A DNA stretch of 64,000 nt, taken from Roseivirga sp. E12 (GTDB taxonomy: Bacteria > Bacteroidota > Bacteroidia > Cytophagales > Cyclobacteriaceae). Under the pieces are notes generated by a model, which saw only the letters and a list, made by a program, of their open reading frames with translations, had not been told where the DNA came from and searched no databases. Positions 43,178-53,243 of the stretch are shown piece by piece (position 1 is the first letter of the stretch; every line of letters begins with the position of its first letter). The translations under genes were made by a program, and so were the position numbers. The stretch covers positions 186,001-250,000 of the forward strand of contig NZ_JAGFMD010000006.1 in the NCBI RefSeq assembly GCF_017592825.1, written 5' to 3'.

Positions 43178-44193
43178 AGCGAATTAAACTGTTTTAGGAA
43201 CCGGACGTCATTCTCAGTAAAAAGCCTGAGATCTTTTATTCCGTACCTCAACATTGTGATTCTTTCTATACCCATACCAAAAGCAAAACCGGAATACTCA
43301 TTCGGGTCAATACCGCAGTTCTCCAGAACATTAGGATCTACCATACCTGAACCTCCTATCTCTACCCAACCTGTGTATTTACAGATATTACAACCATCCC
43401 CATGACAAATCTGGCATGATATATCTATTTCCGCGCTAGGTTCAGTAAATGGGAAGTATGATGGTCTGAATCTTATTTGAGTGTCTTTTGTAAACATCTC
43501 CTTTACAAAATGATAAAGCGTTTGCTTTAAATCTGCAAAAGAAACATTCTTATCTATATACAAACCTTCCATTTGGTGGAAAACGCAATGCGCCCTAGCA
43601 GAAATCGCTTCATTTCTAAATACACGTCCCGGAGATAATGTTCTAATTGGAGGTTTCTCGTTTTCCATCACTCTTATCTGAACACTTGAAGTATGTGTTC
43701 TAAGGGCGATATCTGGATCCTTTTCTATAAAGAAAGTGTCTTGCATTTCACGAGCAGGATGGTTCTCTGGGAAGTTTAAAGCAGTGAAATTATGCCAATC
43801 ATCCTCTATCTCTGGTCCTGAAGACACATTAAAACCAATACGTTCAAAAATCTGGATGAATCGTTGCCTTGTGGCCGTCAAAGGATGAATAGAACCAAAG
43901 TCTTCTTCAGTAGGGGGTAAAGTTAGATCAGGGTAATCTTCTGAATCAGTTCCCCCAGAACTCAAACTGTCAATTAATGACTGAAACTTCTCTTGTGCTA
44001 GATTCTTTAGTTCGTTTACAGATTGTCCAAAAACCTTCTTTTCTTCATTCGGAACATCCTTCATTTGTGTAAAAAGCTCTCCTATGACATTCTTTCTACT
44101 AATAAACTTTAATCTGAACTGTTCAAGCTCATCAGCATTCGATGCCTTAAAAACCTTGATCTCCTCAGCTATTTCCTTGAATCTATCGGACAT
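43174..44193 (-). CDS. pheS: Phenylalanyl-tRNA synthetase alpha subunit
   Basis: 339 residues from the ATG at 44193; a start at 44223 would lie within the promoter element at 44221-44228. N-terminal coiled coil, then the class II core: 'HPLTATRQRFIQIFERIGF', 'LRTHTSSVQIRVM', 'RVFRNEAISARAHCVFHQME', a Cys-rich loop 'CQICHGDGCNICKYTGWVE', and motif 3 'GFAFGMGIERITMLRYGI'. Charges tRNA-Phe with PheT, whose gene is not here. Confidence 0.96.
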   Translation of the reverse strand: MSDRFKEIAEEIKVFKASNADELEQFRLKFISRKNVIGELFTQMKDVPNEEKKVFGQSVNELKNLAQEKFQSLIDSLSSGGTDSEDYPDLTLPPTEEDFGSIHPLTATRQRFIQIFERIGFNVSSGPEIEDDWHNFTALNFPENHPAREMQDTFFIEKDPDIALRTHTSSVQIRVMENEKPPIRTLSPGRVFRNEAISARAHCVFHQMEGLYIDKNVSFADLKQTLYHFVKEMFTKDTQIRFRPSYFPFTEPSAEIDISCQICHGDGCNICKYTGWVEIGGSGMVDPNVLENCGIDPNEYSGFAFGMGIERITMLRYGIKDLRLFTENDVRFLKQFNSL

Positions 44194-44220
44194 ATGGGTA
44201 TTCCTAAATCTTTGAGAAGA

Positions 44221-44228
44221 CAAAAATA
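44221..44228 (-). promoter_or_regulatory. -7 promoter element of pheS
   Basis: TATTTTTG on the minus strand, exact TAnnTTTG match, 28 bases before the chosen pheS start. It supports the shorter pheS reading. No clear -33 TTG. Confidence 0.55.
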
Positions 44229-44261
44229 ACAGTACTTCACGATTAAATGAGTTGATACTCC

Positions 44262-44269
44262 TATTTTTG
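44262..44269 (+). promoter_or_regulatory. -7 promoter element of galE
   Basis: TATTTTTG, exact TAnnTTTG match, 7 bases before the galE ATG, so the message would be nearly leaderless. It is 33 bases from the opposing pheS element, so each -33 region overlaps the other promoter. Confidence 0.45.
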
Positions 44270-44276
44270 AAATAAT

Positions 44277-45296
44277 ATGAAGAACATTCTGGTAACTGGA
44301 GGTGCTGGTTATATTGGTTCGCATGTAATTGTTAGACTACATGAAGAAGGGTATAACGCAATCATTCTCGATGATTTTTCGAATTCGAACAAATCGGTAC
44401 TCAAAGGCTTGCACAAAATAACTGGCAAAGACTTCAGAGTTTACGAAGGTGACATTTTAGACATATCCCTTTTCGAAAAAATATTTCACGAAAACCAAAT
44501 TGAAGGTGTTATTCACTTTGCAGCCAAAAAAGCTGTTGGAGAATCAGTGGACAATCCTTTGTTGTATTACAAGAATAATGTCACTGGTTTGATTACACTT
44601 CTTGAATCAATGACAGAAAATAAGATCAAGAACTTGGTGTTCTCTTCTTCTTGTACTGTCTATGGACAGCCAGACTCATTACCTGTCACAGAAGATTCAC
44701 CCATAAGGCCAGCTAATTCTCCATATGGAAATACCAAGCAGATTGGTGAGGAAATGATTGAGGACACTGTGAAAAGTGGAGCATTCTTGAGGTCAATAGC
44801 CCTACGATATTTTAATCCTATTGGGGCCCATCCATCTGGAGAAATAGGTGAGTTACCTCTAGGGATTCCAAACAATCTAGTTCCATTTATCACGCAAACC
44901 GCTGCCGGCTTGAGAGACTCGTTAACAGTCTTTGGTCAAGATTACAATACACAAGACGGAACTTGCATAAGAGACTATATTCATGTGATGGACTTGGCAG
45001 ATGCTCATGTCCAATGCTTAAAGTACCTAGAGAACATTAACAACCCAAACCACTTTGATTTCATGAATATTGGCACCGGAACAGGGAGCACGGTTCTTGA
45101 CGCAATTAGTTCTTTCGAAAATCAGTCGGGTAAAAAGTTAAATTATCAATTGGGCCCTAGACGACCCGGAGATGTAGAGAAAATTTATGCCCAAGTGGAC
45201 AAATCTGTGGAGCTTCTTAATTGGAGGACACAATTCACATTGGATGATGCAATGAGGGATGCTTGGAACTGGCAAAAAAAGTTGTCCAGTATTTAA
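44277..45296 (+). CDS. galE: UDP-glucose 4-epimerase
   Basis: 339 residues. Interconverts UDP-glucose and UDP-galactose. 'TGGAGYIGSHVIVRLHEEGY' (NAD-binding), 'FSSSCTVYGQP' (Ser124 region), Tyr150/Lys154 in 'SPYGNTKQIGEEM', and the GalE-specific 'GTCIRDYIHVMDLADAHV'. First gene of the polysaccharide locus, followed by UDP-glucose dehydrogenase and UDP-glucuronate decarboxylase genes on the same strand. Confidence 0.95.
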   Translation: MKNILVTGGAGYIGSHVIVRLHEEGYNAIILDDFSNSNKSVLKGLHKITGKDFRVYEGDILDISLFEKIFHENQIEGVIHFAAKKAVGESVDNPLLYYKNNVTGLITLLESMTENKIKNLVFSSSCTVYGQPDSLPVTEDSPIRPANSPYGNTKQIGEEMIEDTVKSGAFLRSIALRYFNPIGAHPSGEIGELPLGIPNNLVPFITQTAAGLRDSLTVFGQDYNTQDGTCIRDYIHVMDLADAHVQCLKYLENINNPNHFDFMNIGTGTGSTVLDAISSFENQSGKKLNYQLGPRRPGDVEKIYAQVDKSVELLNWRTQFTLDDAMRDAWNWQKKLSSI

Positions 45297-45328
45297 CACG
45301 CATCATCTGTCAATTAACGAATCAATAC

Positions 45329-45336
45329 TACCTTTG
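45329..45336 (+). promoter_or_regulatory. -7 promoter element before the UDP-glucose dehydrogenase gene
   Basis: TACCTTTG, exact TAnnTTTG match in the 99-base gap after galE, with a leader of about 55 bases. It suggests the dehydrogenase/decarboxylase pair has its own promoter. Confidence 0.5.
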
Positions 45337-45395
45337 AGCGATATTTAAAGAGAGTAGTAAAGCTTCACAATACATTTGAGTCAAACAATTCAAAG

Positions 45396-46712
45396 ATGAA
45401 AATTACAATAGTAGGAACTGGATATGTTGGATTAGTCACTGGAACGTGCTTTTCGGAAGTCGGGATAGATGTGACCTGTGTAGACATAGACCAGAAAAAA
45501 ATCGAGGGGCTGAGAAAAGGCATCATGCCTATATATGAACCAGGCCTAGAAACAATGGTATTAAAGAATGTGGAGAAAGGTCGACTTAACTTTTCAACCA
45601 GTCTGAGTGAAAGTATAAAAGGTTCAGAAGCTGTTTTTATAGCGGTAGGAACACCTCCAGGAGAAGATGGAAGTGCTGATTTGAAATATGTTCTGGCAGT
45701 AGCTAAAGAAGTTGGTGCACACATGGACGATTACTTAGTGGTGGTCACCAAGAGCACAGTACCAGTCGGAACAGCGGAAAAGGTAAAAAATACGGTGACA
45801 AAGGCGCTTAAAGACAGAAATTCAGATCTGTCATTTGATGCTGCATCAAATCCAGAGTTTTTGAAAGAAGGAGCCGCGATCCAAGACTTTCTTAAACCTG
45901 ATAGAATTGTGGTCGGTGTTGAGACAGAAAGAGCTCAAAAAATTATGGAGAAGCTTTACAAGCCTTTTCTACTGAATGGACATCCAACAATTTTTATGGA
46001 TGTACCTTCTGCAGAAATGACCAAGTATGCAGCCAATTCAATGTTAGCTACCAAGATTAGCTTTATGAATGACATTGCCAACCTATGCGAAATCATGGGT
46101 GCGGATGTCAATATGGTTCGCAAAGGTATTGGTAGCGATTCCCGAATCGGAACAAAATTTATTTACCCAGGGGTTGGATATGGAGGCTCTTGTTTTCCAA
46201 AGGATGTCAAAGCATTGATCAAAACTGCTGAAGACAATGGTTATCAAATGCGAGTTCTTAAGTCTGTTGAAGATGTCAATAATGACCAAAAGTCAGTTTT
46301 GGTTAACAAAGTAAAGAAACACTTTGGGAATCATTTGAGCGGAATGACTTTCGCTGTATGGGGGCTTTCTTTCAAACCCAAAACGGACGATATGAGAGAA
46401 GCACCTTCCGTTGTAATCATCAATCAATTACTCGCTCTTGGGGCTCAAGTCAAAGCATTTGATCCTGTCGCCATGGAGGAAGCCCACAGGGATTTAGGGG
46501 ATTCAATAACCTATACCAAAGATGAGTATGAGGCACTTGTCGATGCAGACGCATTGCTACTGGTTACGGAATGGCCTGAGTTTAGAATTCCTAACTTCAC
46601 CGTTGTCAGCAAACTACTCAAGAACAAGGTCATTTTTGACGGTCGGAATGTCTATGACCAAGACGAAATGAACGATTTAGGTTACACTTACTACGGTATT
46701 GGTCTAAATTAA
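45396..46712 (+). CDS. ugd: UDP-glucose 6-dehydrogenase
   Basis: 438 residues. Oxidises UDP-glucose to UDP-glucuronate using two NAD+. Rossmann motif '[20 protein letters not shown]', '[14 protein letters not shown]', 'SNPEFLKEG', '[17 protein letters not shown]' and the catalytic Cys near residue 266 in '[16 protein letters not shown]'; C-terminal domain '[17 protein letters not shown]'. The next gene, 6 bases on, uses its product. Confidence 0.96.
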   Translation: MKITIVGTGYVGLVTGTCFSEVGIDVTCVDIDQKKIEGLRKGIMPIYEPGLETMVLKNVEKGRLNFSTSLSESIKGSEAVFIAVGTPPGEDGSADLKYVLAVAKEVGAHMDDYLVVVTKSTVPVGTAEKVKNTVTKALKDRNSDLSFDAASNPEFLKEGAAIQDFLKPDRIVVGVETERAQKIMEKLYKPFLLNGHPTIFMDVPSAEMTKYAANSMLATKISFMNDIANLCEIMGADVNMVRKGIGSDSRIGTKFIYPGVGYGGSCFPKDVKALIKTAEDNGYQMRVLKSVEDVNNDQKSVLVNKVKKHFGNHLSGMTFAVWGLSFKPKTDDMREAPSVVIINQLLALGAQVKAFDPVAMEEAHRDLGDSITYTKDEYEALVDADALLLVTEWPEFRIPNFTVVSKLLKNKVIFDGRNVYDQDEMNDLGYTYYGIGLN

Positions 46713-46718
46713 GAGATT

Positions 46719-47705
46719 ATGAAGGAAAGAGTTCTCATTACAGGAGCAGCAGGTTTCCTAGGCTCACATTTGTGTGACAGGTTTATTAAAGAAGATTTCC
46801 ATGTAATCGGTATGGATAATCTTATTACAGGAAACCTTGATAATATCTCGCACTTAATGCCCTTGGAAGCATTCGAGTTTCATCATCATGATGTCTCAGA
46901 CTTTGTGCATGTCTCAGGTAAACTAGATTATATACTCCACTTCGCTTCACCAGCAAGCCCAATAGACTACTTGAAGATACCCATTCAAACACTCAAAGTA
47001 GGGTCCCTGGGAACACATAACCTATTAGGCCTCGCAAGAGCAAAAAGTGCACGAATGCTTATCGCATCAACGTCTGAGGTGTATGGTGACCCATTAGTTC
47101 ACCCTCAAGTTGAAGAGTACTACGGCAATGTCAACCCTGTGGGCCCTCGTGGTGTCTATGACGAAGCTAAGAGATTTCAGGAAGCTATCACCATGGCCTA
47201 TCATACTTATCATAAGCTGGAAACTCGAATAGTCCGTATTTTCAATACCTATGGCCCTAGAATGAGACTAAACGATGGTCGTGTTCTTCCGGCTTTTATA
47301 GGCCAAGCACTTAGAGGAGAAGACTTGACAATTTTCGGTGACGGTAGTCAAACTAGGTCTTTTTGTTATGTTGATGATCAGGTGGAGGGCATATATAGGC
47401 TTCTTATGTCAGATTACGCTTATCCAGTTAATATTGGTAACCCTGATGAAATAACCATTCGTCAATTTGCTGAAGAAATTATTAAGCTTACCGGTACCAA
47501 ACAAAAAGTTATCTTCAAAAATCTGCCGAAAGACGACCCAATGCAAAGGCAGCCAAACACGGCAAAAGCCAAGGAAATTCTTGGCTGGGAGGCGAAAATT
47601 GGTAGAAAAGAAGGGTTGAAAATAACATATGACTACTTCAAATCACTACCTAAAGAAAAGCTCCATAAAACGGAACACAAAAACTTTTCTTCATTTATTA
47701 AGTAG
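46719..47705 (+). CDS. UDP-glucuronate decarboxylase (UDP-xylose synthase)
   Basis: 328 residues. Converts UDP-glucuronate to UDP-xylose. '[17 protein letters not shown]', '[20 protein letters not shown]', '[14 protein letters not shown]', active-site Tyr/Lys in '[13 protein letters not shown]' and '[19 protein letters not shown]' are diagnostic for this SDR group. With galE and ugd it gives a UDP-glucose to UDP-xylose route, suggesting xylose or glucuronate in the surface polymer. Confidence 0.93.
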   Translation: MKERVLITGAAGFLGSHLCDRFIKEDFHVIGMDNLITGNLDNISHLMPLEAFEFHHHDVSDFVHVSGKLDYILHFASPASPIDYLKIPIQTLKVGSLGTHNLLGLARAKSARMLIASTSEVYGDPLVHPQVEEYYGNVNPVGPRGVYDEAKRFQEAITMAYHTYHKLETRIVRIFNTYGPRMRLNDGRVLPAFIGQALRGEDLTIFGDGSQTRSFCYVDDQVEGIYRLLMSDYAYPVNIGNPDEITIRQFAEEIIKLTGTKQKVIFKNLPKDDPMQRQPNTAKAKEILGWEAKIGRKEGLKITYDYFKSLPKEKLHKTEHKNFSSFIK

Positions 47706-47737
47706 CTTTACAACCTTTTTGACGTTTGTGAAGTCTA

Positions 47738-49153
47738 ATGTATATGATCAAAATTAGACTTATTTTTTTATTAATTATTGCTTATTCAAGTCTTCACGGT
47801 CAAGAAATTGTCAATGACAGTACGAGAACAGTTGAACGCAGTCTAAAAATAGAAAGCGGAATACTCATAAGCGCTAAAGACGGGCTGCCTTTTTGGATGA
47901 AGTCTAACACTTCAAACCGCTTTAATGATAAATCTGCGAACTCCCAATATCATATTCTGTTCTATCAAGCAAATTATCAGTTGTTGGATAATATCAAGAT
48001 TGGAGGAGAGATTGAATCCATTGTCAATATCCGAGAGAGAGTTAACGGTAAGTTTGTCCAAACCAACTTTTATCTAGAATCAAATTTCTTAAGGGTTCGG
48101 GGAGGGTATGAAGAAGAATTCTTTGGACTGAATGATAGCACACTTTCAATTGGAAACTTGGTCTATGGAAATAATGCCAGGCCAATCCCCAAGTTCTCTA
48201 TCTCCACTAATGGTTGGCAAAGTAGCCCATTTCTAAAAAATAACGTCTCTTTCCAAGCCTACTTGGCCCACGGTAAGTTTGAGCAAAACAGATTTCAAAG
48301 CGGTGCTTTTCTACATCAGAAGTATTTCTACATTAAAATTGATCTATTAAAAACGAGACTCTCATTGATCGGTGGTCTTAATCACAATGCGCAGTGGGGA
48401 GGTGGTAATTCGGCAAATGAAAGTACTCAACCGACCGGGCTTAAAAATTATTTGAAGATTTTCACTGGTTCCTCTGGAGGCAGTGACGCCCTTCCGACCG
48501 ATCAACAAAATGCGCTGGGAAATCATCTCGGCAGTTATGACTTAAGAGGTTCATATCAATTCGAAAATTTCAAAGTGTCACATTATTGGCAATTTCTTTG
48601 GGAAGACAAATCCGGCCTAACTCCTTTCAATTGGCGTGATGGACTGATGGGGGCTTCAATAGAGTTCAAGAATAGCAAATCAATAAATAAAGTGGTTCTA
48701 GAAGTGGTTCGAACCAACAATCAAAACGCTCAAAAAGTCGCAGATGATGGTACTCCCATATTCGAACCTGACAATTTTTTTAATAATGGAGTTTACAGAA
48801 CTGGCTGGTCATACCACAATCAGGTTATTGGAAATCCAATGTTTTTGATTCTGAATGAAGAGTCTAGCTCTTCGTCAAGGATAAAGAATAGTATCAATGC
48901 TGTTAATATTGGCGTCAGTGGTGAGTATAGAGAGCTGGCATACCAGATCAATTATGTTGACTTTAAAAACAAGGGAACGAAATCAGAAATTATTTCTCCA
49001 TCGCTTAGATTGAAGGCAATAAACGTGACTCTTGAGTATATGATCTCAAAAAAATCAAGCTTAGGTACGAGGATGAGCTATCAAGAAGCAAACTTTCAAT
49101 CTCAAAAAAACTTCGGCTTGCAAATCAATTATAGAGGGTATATTAATCTTTGA
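47738..49153 (+). CDS. Wzi-like capsule assembly outer-membrane protein, copy 1
   Basis: 471 residues with a signal peptide ending near 'YSSLHGQ' (the second Met, at 47744, is an equally good start). The rest alternates as a beta barrel. Diagnostic segments: 'GLPFWMKSNTSNRF', 'NGWQSSPFLKNNVSFQAYLA', 'GGLNHNAQWGG', 'NALGNHLGSYDLRGSY' and 'VIGNPMFLI'. Wzi anchors capsular polysaccharide to the outer surface in enterobacteria; the same fold is assumed here. It is the last plus-strand gene after the UDP-xylose synthase gene and is paralogous to the gene at 50639-52159. Confidence 0.82.
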   Translation: MYMIKIRLIFLLIIAYSSLHGQEIVNDSTRTVERSLKIESGILISAKDGLPFWMKSNTSNRFNDKSANSQYHILFYQANYQLLDNIKIGGEIESIVNIRERVNGKFVQTNFYLESNFLRVRGGYEEEFFGLNDSTLSIGNLVYGNNARPIPKFSISTNGWQSSPFLKNNVSFQAYLAHGKFEQNRFQSGAFLHQKYFYIKIDLLKTRLSLIGGLNHNAQWGGGNSANESTQPTGLKNYLKIFTGSSGGSDALPTDQQNALGNHLGSYDLRGSYQFENFKVSHYWQFLWEDKSGLTPFNWRDGLMGASIEFKNSKSINKVVLEVVRTNNQNAQKVADDGTPIFEPDNFFNNGVYRTGWSYHNQVIGNPMFLILNEESSSSSRIKNSINAVNIGVSGEYRELAYQINYVDFKNKGTKSEIISPSLRLKAINVTLEYMISKKSSLGTRMSYQEANFQSQKNFGLQINYRGYINL

Positions 49154-49161
49154 GTCAACGA

Positions 49162-50544
49162 TTAATAGGCCTTTTCTTGGCCCTTTATAATACCAAAAAT
49201 TGTAAGGAAGACAATCTTGATATCTAAAAGAAAAGACCAGTTTTGAAGATAAAACCTATCGAGTTTTACTCTAGAGTTCATTTGATAGAAATCACTTATT
49301 TCACCTCTGTAGCCCATAGCCTGTGCTAGGCCTGTTACACCAGGTCTTGATTCATGCCTTTTTGCAAATTTTTCAACTCTTGATTTATAAGTGTCATTGA
49401 GTAATATTGGATGGGGTCTAGGTCCAACCACAGACATTTGACCGATAAGAACATTTAGGAATTGTGGGAATTCATCTAATGAGGTTCTACGCAAGAAAGA
49501 ACCAAATTTTGTTGTTCTAGGGTCATTTCTGGCAGCCCACATCGTATCGGAATCTTCATTTTGGATCATAGTCCTAAATTTTAAACAAACAAACCTTGAT
49601 CCATTTTTACCTTCTCTATACTGTTTGAAAAATATCGGCCCTCGACTTTCAAGTCTAATCATCAAGCCCACCAGAGGACACATCCAGGATAGCACAAATA
49701 CAACTATCATTAGAGCAAACACTAGATCAAACGAACGCTTTATAACCCTATTAAGTAGACCATCTAATGGCAGGTTGTTAATGTCAATTACAGCTACAGA
49801 ATCATACCTACGAAGGACAAAAGTTTTTAGGAGATCTGTTTTAATCTCAGGTAACAGCTTCACACGTTTCGCATGACCATCTGCAAATTGTACAAGCTGA
49901 TCTTTAGTAACTTTATCGACTCGATCACTTATATAAATTGAGTCCAGTTCACTTAAATCAAGCCTGAAAAAATCACTCAGAGTTCCATTTATCGGGTAAT
50001 TCTCGTTCAGGGGTACGTTTGAGTCAATCGAAAAAATACCTTTACACCTTATTCCATAATGGGGCTTTCTAATGAGAAGATCGTATAGCTTAAACCCTAG
50101 TCGATCATAGCCTATGATTACAGTATTTCTAATATTTCCACCAAAGGTGCGATATCTATCCAGAACTAAGTGGACCGATACACGATAGATGGTAAGCCAA
50201 ACAAAAAGCAACAATATAAGAGACATTATGAAGTGTCTGTCAATTGCACTCTCAGCCAAAAACAACCATAGAAGAGAGATTAGAGAAACAAAAATAAACA
50301 CACTTGTAAAAGCCCTCTTAAATGTATTATAATAGCTTACCGCCCTGCCTATTTTAAAGTCTCTACTTACATAGGATAGGATTGGCCAAATTATTAAATA
50401 AGCAACTAGGGCTGTGGTATATGGCTGTTTAAGGTTAAATGAGCCAAAAGCTATGTAAAGCGAAATAAAATAAAGGGCGGCAACAATTAGCAACTCGCCC
50501 GAGATGAAAAGTGATGGGAAATATTTATTAAACCTCTTCTTCAA
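49162..50544 (-). CDS. Polyprenyl-phosphate sugar-1-phosphate transferase (WcaJ/WbaP type)
   Basis: 460 residues. Four N-terminal membrane helices, a CoA-binding-like middle domain ('NTVIIGYDRLGFKLYDLLIR'), another membrane segment near 280, and the catalytic C-terminal domain: 'RGPIFFKQYREGKNG', 'FVCLKFRTM', 'KFGSFLRRTSLDEFPQFLNV' and 'MSVVGPRPHP'. It places the first sugar phosphate on undecaprenyl phosphate, starting the repeat unit. The first sugar (glucose or galactose type) cannot be fixed from sequence. It stands alone on the minus strand between two Wzi genes. Confidence 0.93.
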   Translation of the reverse strand: MKKRFNKYFPSLFISGELLIVAALYFISLYIAFGSFNLKQPYTTALVAYLIIWPILSYVSRDFKIGRAVSYYNTFKRAFTSVFIFVSLISLLWLFLAESAIDRHFIMSLILLLFVWLTIYRVSVHLVLDRYRTFGGNIRNTVIIGYDRLGFKLYDLLIRKPHYGIRCKGIFSIDSNVPLNENYPINGTLSDFFRLDLSELDSIYISDRVDKVTKDQLVQFADGHAKRVKLLPEIKTDLLKTFVLRRYDSVAVIDINNLPLDGLLNRVIKRSFDLVFALMIVVFVLSWMCPLVGLMIRLESRGPIFFKQYREGKNGSRFVCLKFRTMIQNEDSDTMWAARNDPRTTKFGSFLRRTSLDEFPQFLNVLIGQMSVVGPRPHPILLNDTYKSRVEKFAKRHESRPGVTGLAQAMGYRGEISDFYQMNSRVKLDRFYLQNWSFLLDIKIVFLTIFGIIKGQEKAY

Positions 50545-50638
50545 TGTTCCTTAAAAACACCTAAACTGAAAATTGACATCAAATAAATGATACTTTCAAA
50601 ACTACAAAACCTAGTTGACAATTAGAATTTATGGTACT

Positions 50639-52159
50639 TTATCCTTTGGTTAAATCATAGTATAACGAAAACTCAGATCCAAAGGCATGGTACAAATCCC
50701 CAAAGTCATAAGCGACTTTGAGTTCAAGAGAAATTGGTAATTCCTTTAAAACTTCTTCACATCGAAATTTAAATTGCATATAGAACTGCTCCCTCATCGG
50801 TCTGAACACATAGTCAAAACTAGTATCATTAATTACACCATCCCAAGCGAACCTTCCTTCATAAAGACCTGCATAGGTCCCAAAATTTTGTGTATAGGTA
50901 AACAATCCTTCATAAAGCAAAACTCGCTTTATTTCACCTCTGATTCCGAGATGAACGGCTCTAAGTCTATTATTCGCTATAGCCACATCATAATCAGGAT
51001 AGTTTTCAAAAAAGTTTAGGGTACGTTGATGAGTTAGAAACAATGGGTTTCCGATAACATCCCCATCATATGTCCAGCCAGATCGATACAGCCAGTTGTT
51101 ATATATGTCATCTCGCCCCCCGAAAGAGTAACCAAAATTTTCTACTTCAGTCGGCACACTTGAAGTCGCATCTGGCAGACCTGGGCCTCCTTGCCATTTA
51201 GTCTGGACATATTCAAAATATATGGTATTAATCAATGAACCTATATTCGGCAATGACCACTCCAAGCCAATCAGATAATCCGTCAAACTGATATATTGAA
51301 GACCCCCAAAGTCCTCAAACGGCTTTTGATAATTTAAAGTAAGAGTATGCTCCCCCACTCTCTGGGTTACGTGCGTATCTATAATACCCAAATGATTTCC
51401 CAAGCCATTGCTCTCGCCTTCAGTTGTGCTGTTAAGGTTAGGTATTCCAGAACCAGCAAACACTCTGAAAAAATCTGAAAGTGAACTTGGTTGTTTATCA
51501 CCCTGAGGAGAAATCCCTCCATATTGGGCGAAGTGAACTAAACCTGATGAAGCGGTCCAGCCAATTTCCTTATCCAAATCCAACTTTAAATAGAATGATT
51601 TAGAATGCAGCAATGCCTTTGATATGTACCGGTCTTCTTCAAACCAACCATGGTTTAAATGTCCTTTGGTCTTAAAGTAACCTCCTGTAAAGGGCACATT
51701 AATATAATCAGCAACTCTTAAATTGACCATTGGGATAGGCCGCGCGTTTGAACTTACGCCCATAGATCCACTGGAAAGAGTATTCCCAAGCCCACCAATT
51801 GACCATTTTTCACGCCCAACGCTGATTTCTATCTCTCTATACTTTAACCTGATAAAATGCGAAGAAAGAAACTTGTTTCTAAAAGAAAACCCAGTGACGA
51901 AATTCATTTTATCAAGTACGGGTACCATATAGGTTAGATCGCCTCGAACAAACAGACCCTCCTGCTTTACTTCTCCCCACTGATTACTAACAAGATGGAA
52001 AGGTAAAAAGCTTGTCTCTGAACTAACCAATGTACCAAGGCCAATACTTAAATTCAAACTGTCTCTCTCTTGTGCCGAAACAGCCAAGAGGCTTGAGAAA
52101 ACAAGACAAATTGTCAATGATATTTTTTGTAAAAACCCCTCGGTTTCAAAATTTTGCAT
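50639..52159 (-). CDS. Wzi-like capsule assembly outer-membrane protein, copy 2
   Basis: 506 residues, signal peptide ending near 'LAVSAQ'. Beta-barrel pattern throughout. It shares with copy 1 the segments 'HFAQYGGISPQGDKQPSSLS', 'NGLGNHLGIIDTHVT' and 'DGDVIGNPLFLTHQ', and has 'NTLSSGSMGVSSNARPIPMV' in place of the NARPIPKF block. So the two are paralogues. Probably surface retention or assembly of the polysaccharide. A full -7 match lies ~90 bases upstream. Confidence 0.8.
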   Translation of the reverse strand: MQNFETEGFLQKISLTICLVFSSLLAVSAQERDSLNLSIGLGTLVSSETSFLPFHLVSNQWGEVKQEGLFVRGDLTYMVPVLDKMNFVTGFSFRNKFLSSHFIRLKYREIEISVGREKWSIGGLGNTLSSGSMGVSSNARPIPMVNLRVADYINVPFTGGYFKTKGHLNHGWFEEDRYISKALLHSKSFYLKLDLDKEIGWTASSGLVHFAQYGGISPQGDKQPSSLSDFFRVFAGSGIPNLNSTTEGESNGLGNHLGIIDTHVTQRVGEHTLTLNYQKPFEDFGGLQYISLTDYLIGLEWSLPNIGSLINTIYFEYVQTKWQGGPGLPDATSSVPTEVENFGYSFGGRDDIYNNWLYRSGWTYDGDVIGNPLFLTHQRTLNFFENYPDYDVAIANNRLRAVHLGIRGEIKRVLLYEGLFTYTQNFGTYAGLYEGRFAWDGVINDTSFDYVFRPMREQFYMQFKFRCEEVLKELPISLELKVAYDFGDLYHAFGSEFSLYYDLTKG

Positions 52160-52508
52160 AGTAAAAAGCTTTCCCAGTCTTCAATACCCTAAAAAGTACT
52201 CTTCCAGATAGAGCCCTTATTCTTAACAGATTTTTCGTTGCCTACTCCTGCCAAAATTAAAGTTTTTACTTCGTCAATTCATACAATCCGTTCGGTTTTA
52301 AGACTAATTGGCACATGTTGCCTGTCTGTTGCAGTATAAGTCACTTTAAGGAAATAGTCAGCGTTCAACTCCTTTTAAAAACCCTCGCCTTTCACTGGAA
52401 TGCTTGACCAATAAATAATTCTTCAACCTCATTTCAACCCTACACTATCACTTTTTAGAAGAAGTCCATAAAGGTCACAATCAAATTGGAGCTAATAAAA
52501 AAAGAAAT
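52160..52508. other. Divergent regulatory gap in the polysaccharide locus
   Basis: 349 AT-rich bases between divergent genes. Apart from the -7 element on the minus strand (52252-52259) I see no gene, repeat or terminator. The size leaves room for regulation of both sides. Confidence 0.5.
52252..52259 (-). promoter_or_regulatory. -7 promoter element of Wzi copy 2
   Basis: TAATTTTG on the minus strand, exact TAnnTTTG match, with a TTG 15 bases upstream (slightly short of the usual spacing). The leader would be about 85 bases. Confidence 0.45.
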
Positions 52509-53240
52509 TTGATTACCTTCCCAAATCAAAAAAAATCAAAAAAAGCTTTGCTAAAACAAGCAATTCCAAAATCAAAAGAATTCTTCTTTCTTTGTTGCTT
52601 ATTGTTGACTTTAGGGTGTAGTTCTAATTTCGACATCGTTGAAGAGCGATTGTATTTCTATGATTTTGAATCAGACTATACCAACATCGATAGTGTATTT
52701 GTTTCAGAGTTTAATAACACCCGGGTTTTAGGTCCCTTTAATAATTCAGGCTTCTCTTCTCATTGGGATAATCTACCCGAACACCAATATATCAGATTGA
52801 CCTTTAATCTTTACATACATGACACTTGGGAAGGTAATAGCAATGATTCTGGAAATGGATTGTTAGACCATGATGCATGGATGATTGAATTTGACCCTCA
52901 CTTAAAAGTAAAGCCCCATGAAAAGGTCTATTTTGAGACAACCTTTTCGAATGGCCCTTGCATCCCTGGCTGGTGTTTCACTCAGTCCTATCCAGATGAA
53001 TTCCCGTCTAATAACAGAGCCAGAACGGAAGCCAATCCAAAAGATTTTTATGGCAGGTGTCTATATGAAGACACACCCACAGGAACATCATTATATAGAG
53101 TTGACAAAATTTTTCCTCATAACAAAAGTTCTGTGGTTATTGCTTTCTATGACAGACTGAAACAGGATGCTCCATTCGACAAGCTTTGTGAAGAGAGCTG
53201 GTCACTAGACAACTTAACAATTTCATTAATCAAGAGATAA
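52509..53240 (+). CDS. Uncharacterised lipoprotein upstream of Wzi copy 3
   Basis: 243 residues from a TTG at 52509; an in-frame TTG at 52548 is an alternative, and there is no upstream ATG. Lipobox LTLGC gives a mature N-terminus 'CSSNFDIVEERLYFYDFESD'. The body has aromatic and acidic beta-strand segments ('HDTWEGNSNDSGNGLLDHDA', 'VYFETTFSNGPCIPGW') and four more Cys. The pattern of a small carbohydrate-binding or jelly-roll domain is possible, but I recognise no family. It ends 3 bases before the Wzi copy 3 gene, so the two should be co-expressed. Confidence 0.72.
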   Translation: MITFPNQKKSKKALLKQAIPKSKEFFFLCCLLLTLGCSSNFDIVEERLYFYDFESDYTNIDSVFVSEFNNTRVLGPFNNSGFSSHWDNLPEHQYIRLTFNLYIHDTWEGNSNDSGNGLLDHDAWMIEFDPHLKVKPHEKVYFETTFSNGPCIPGWCFTQSYPDEFPSNNRARTEANPKDFYGRCLYEDTPTGTSLYRVDKIFPHNKSSVVIAFYDRLKQDAPFDKLCEESWSLDNLTISLIKR

Positions 53241-53243
53241 ACA

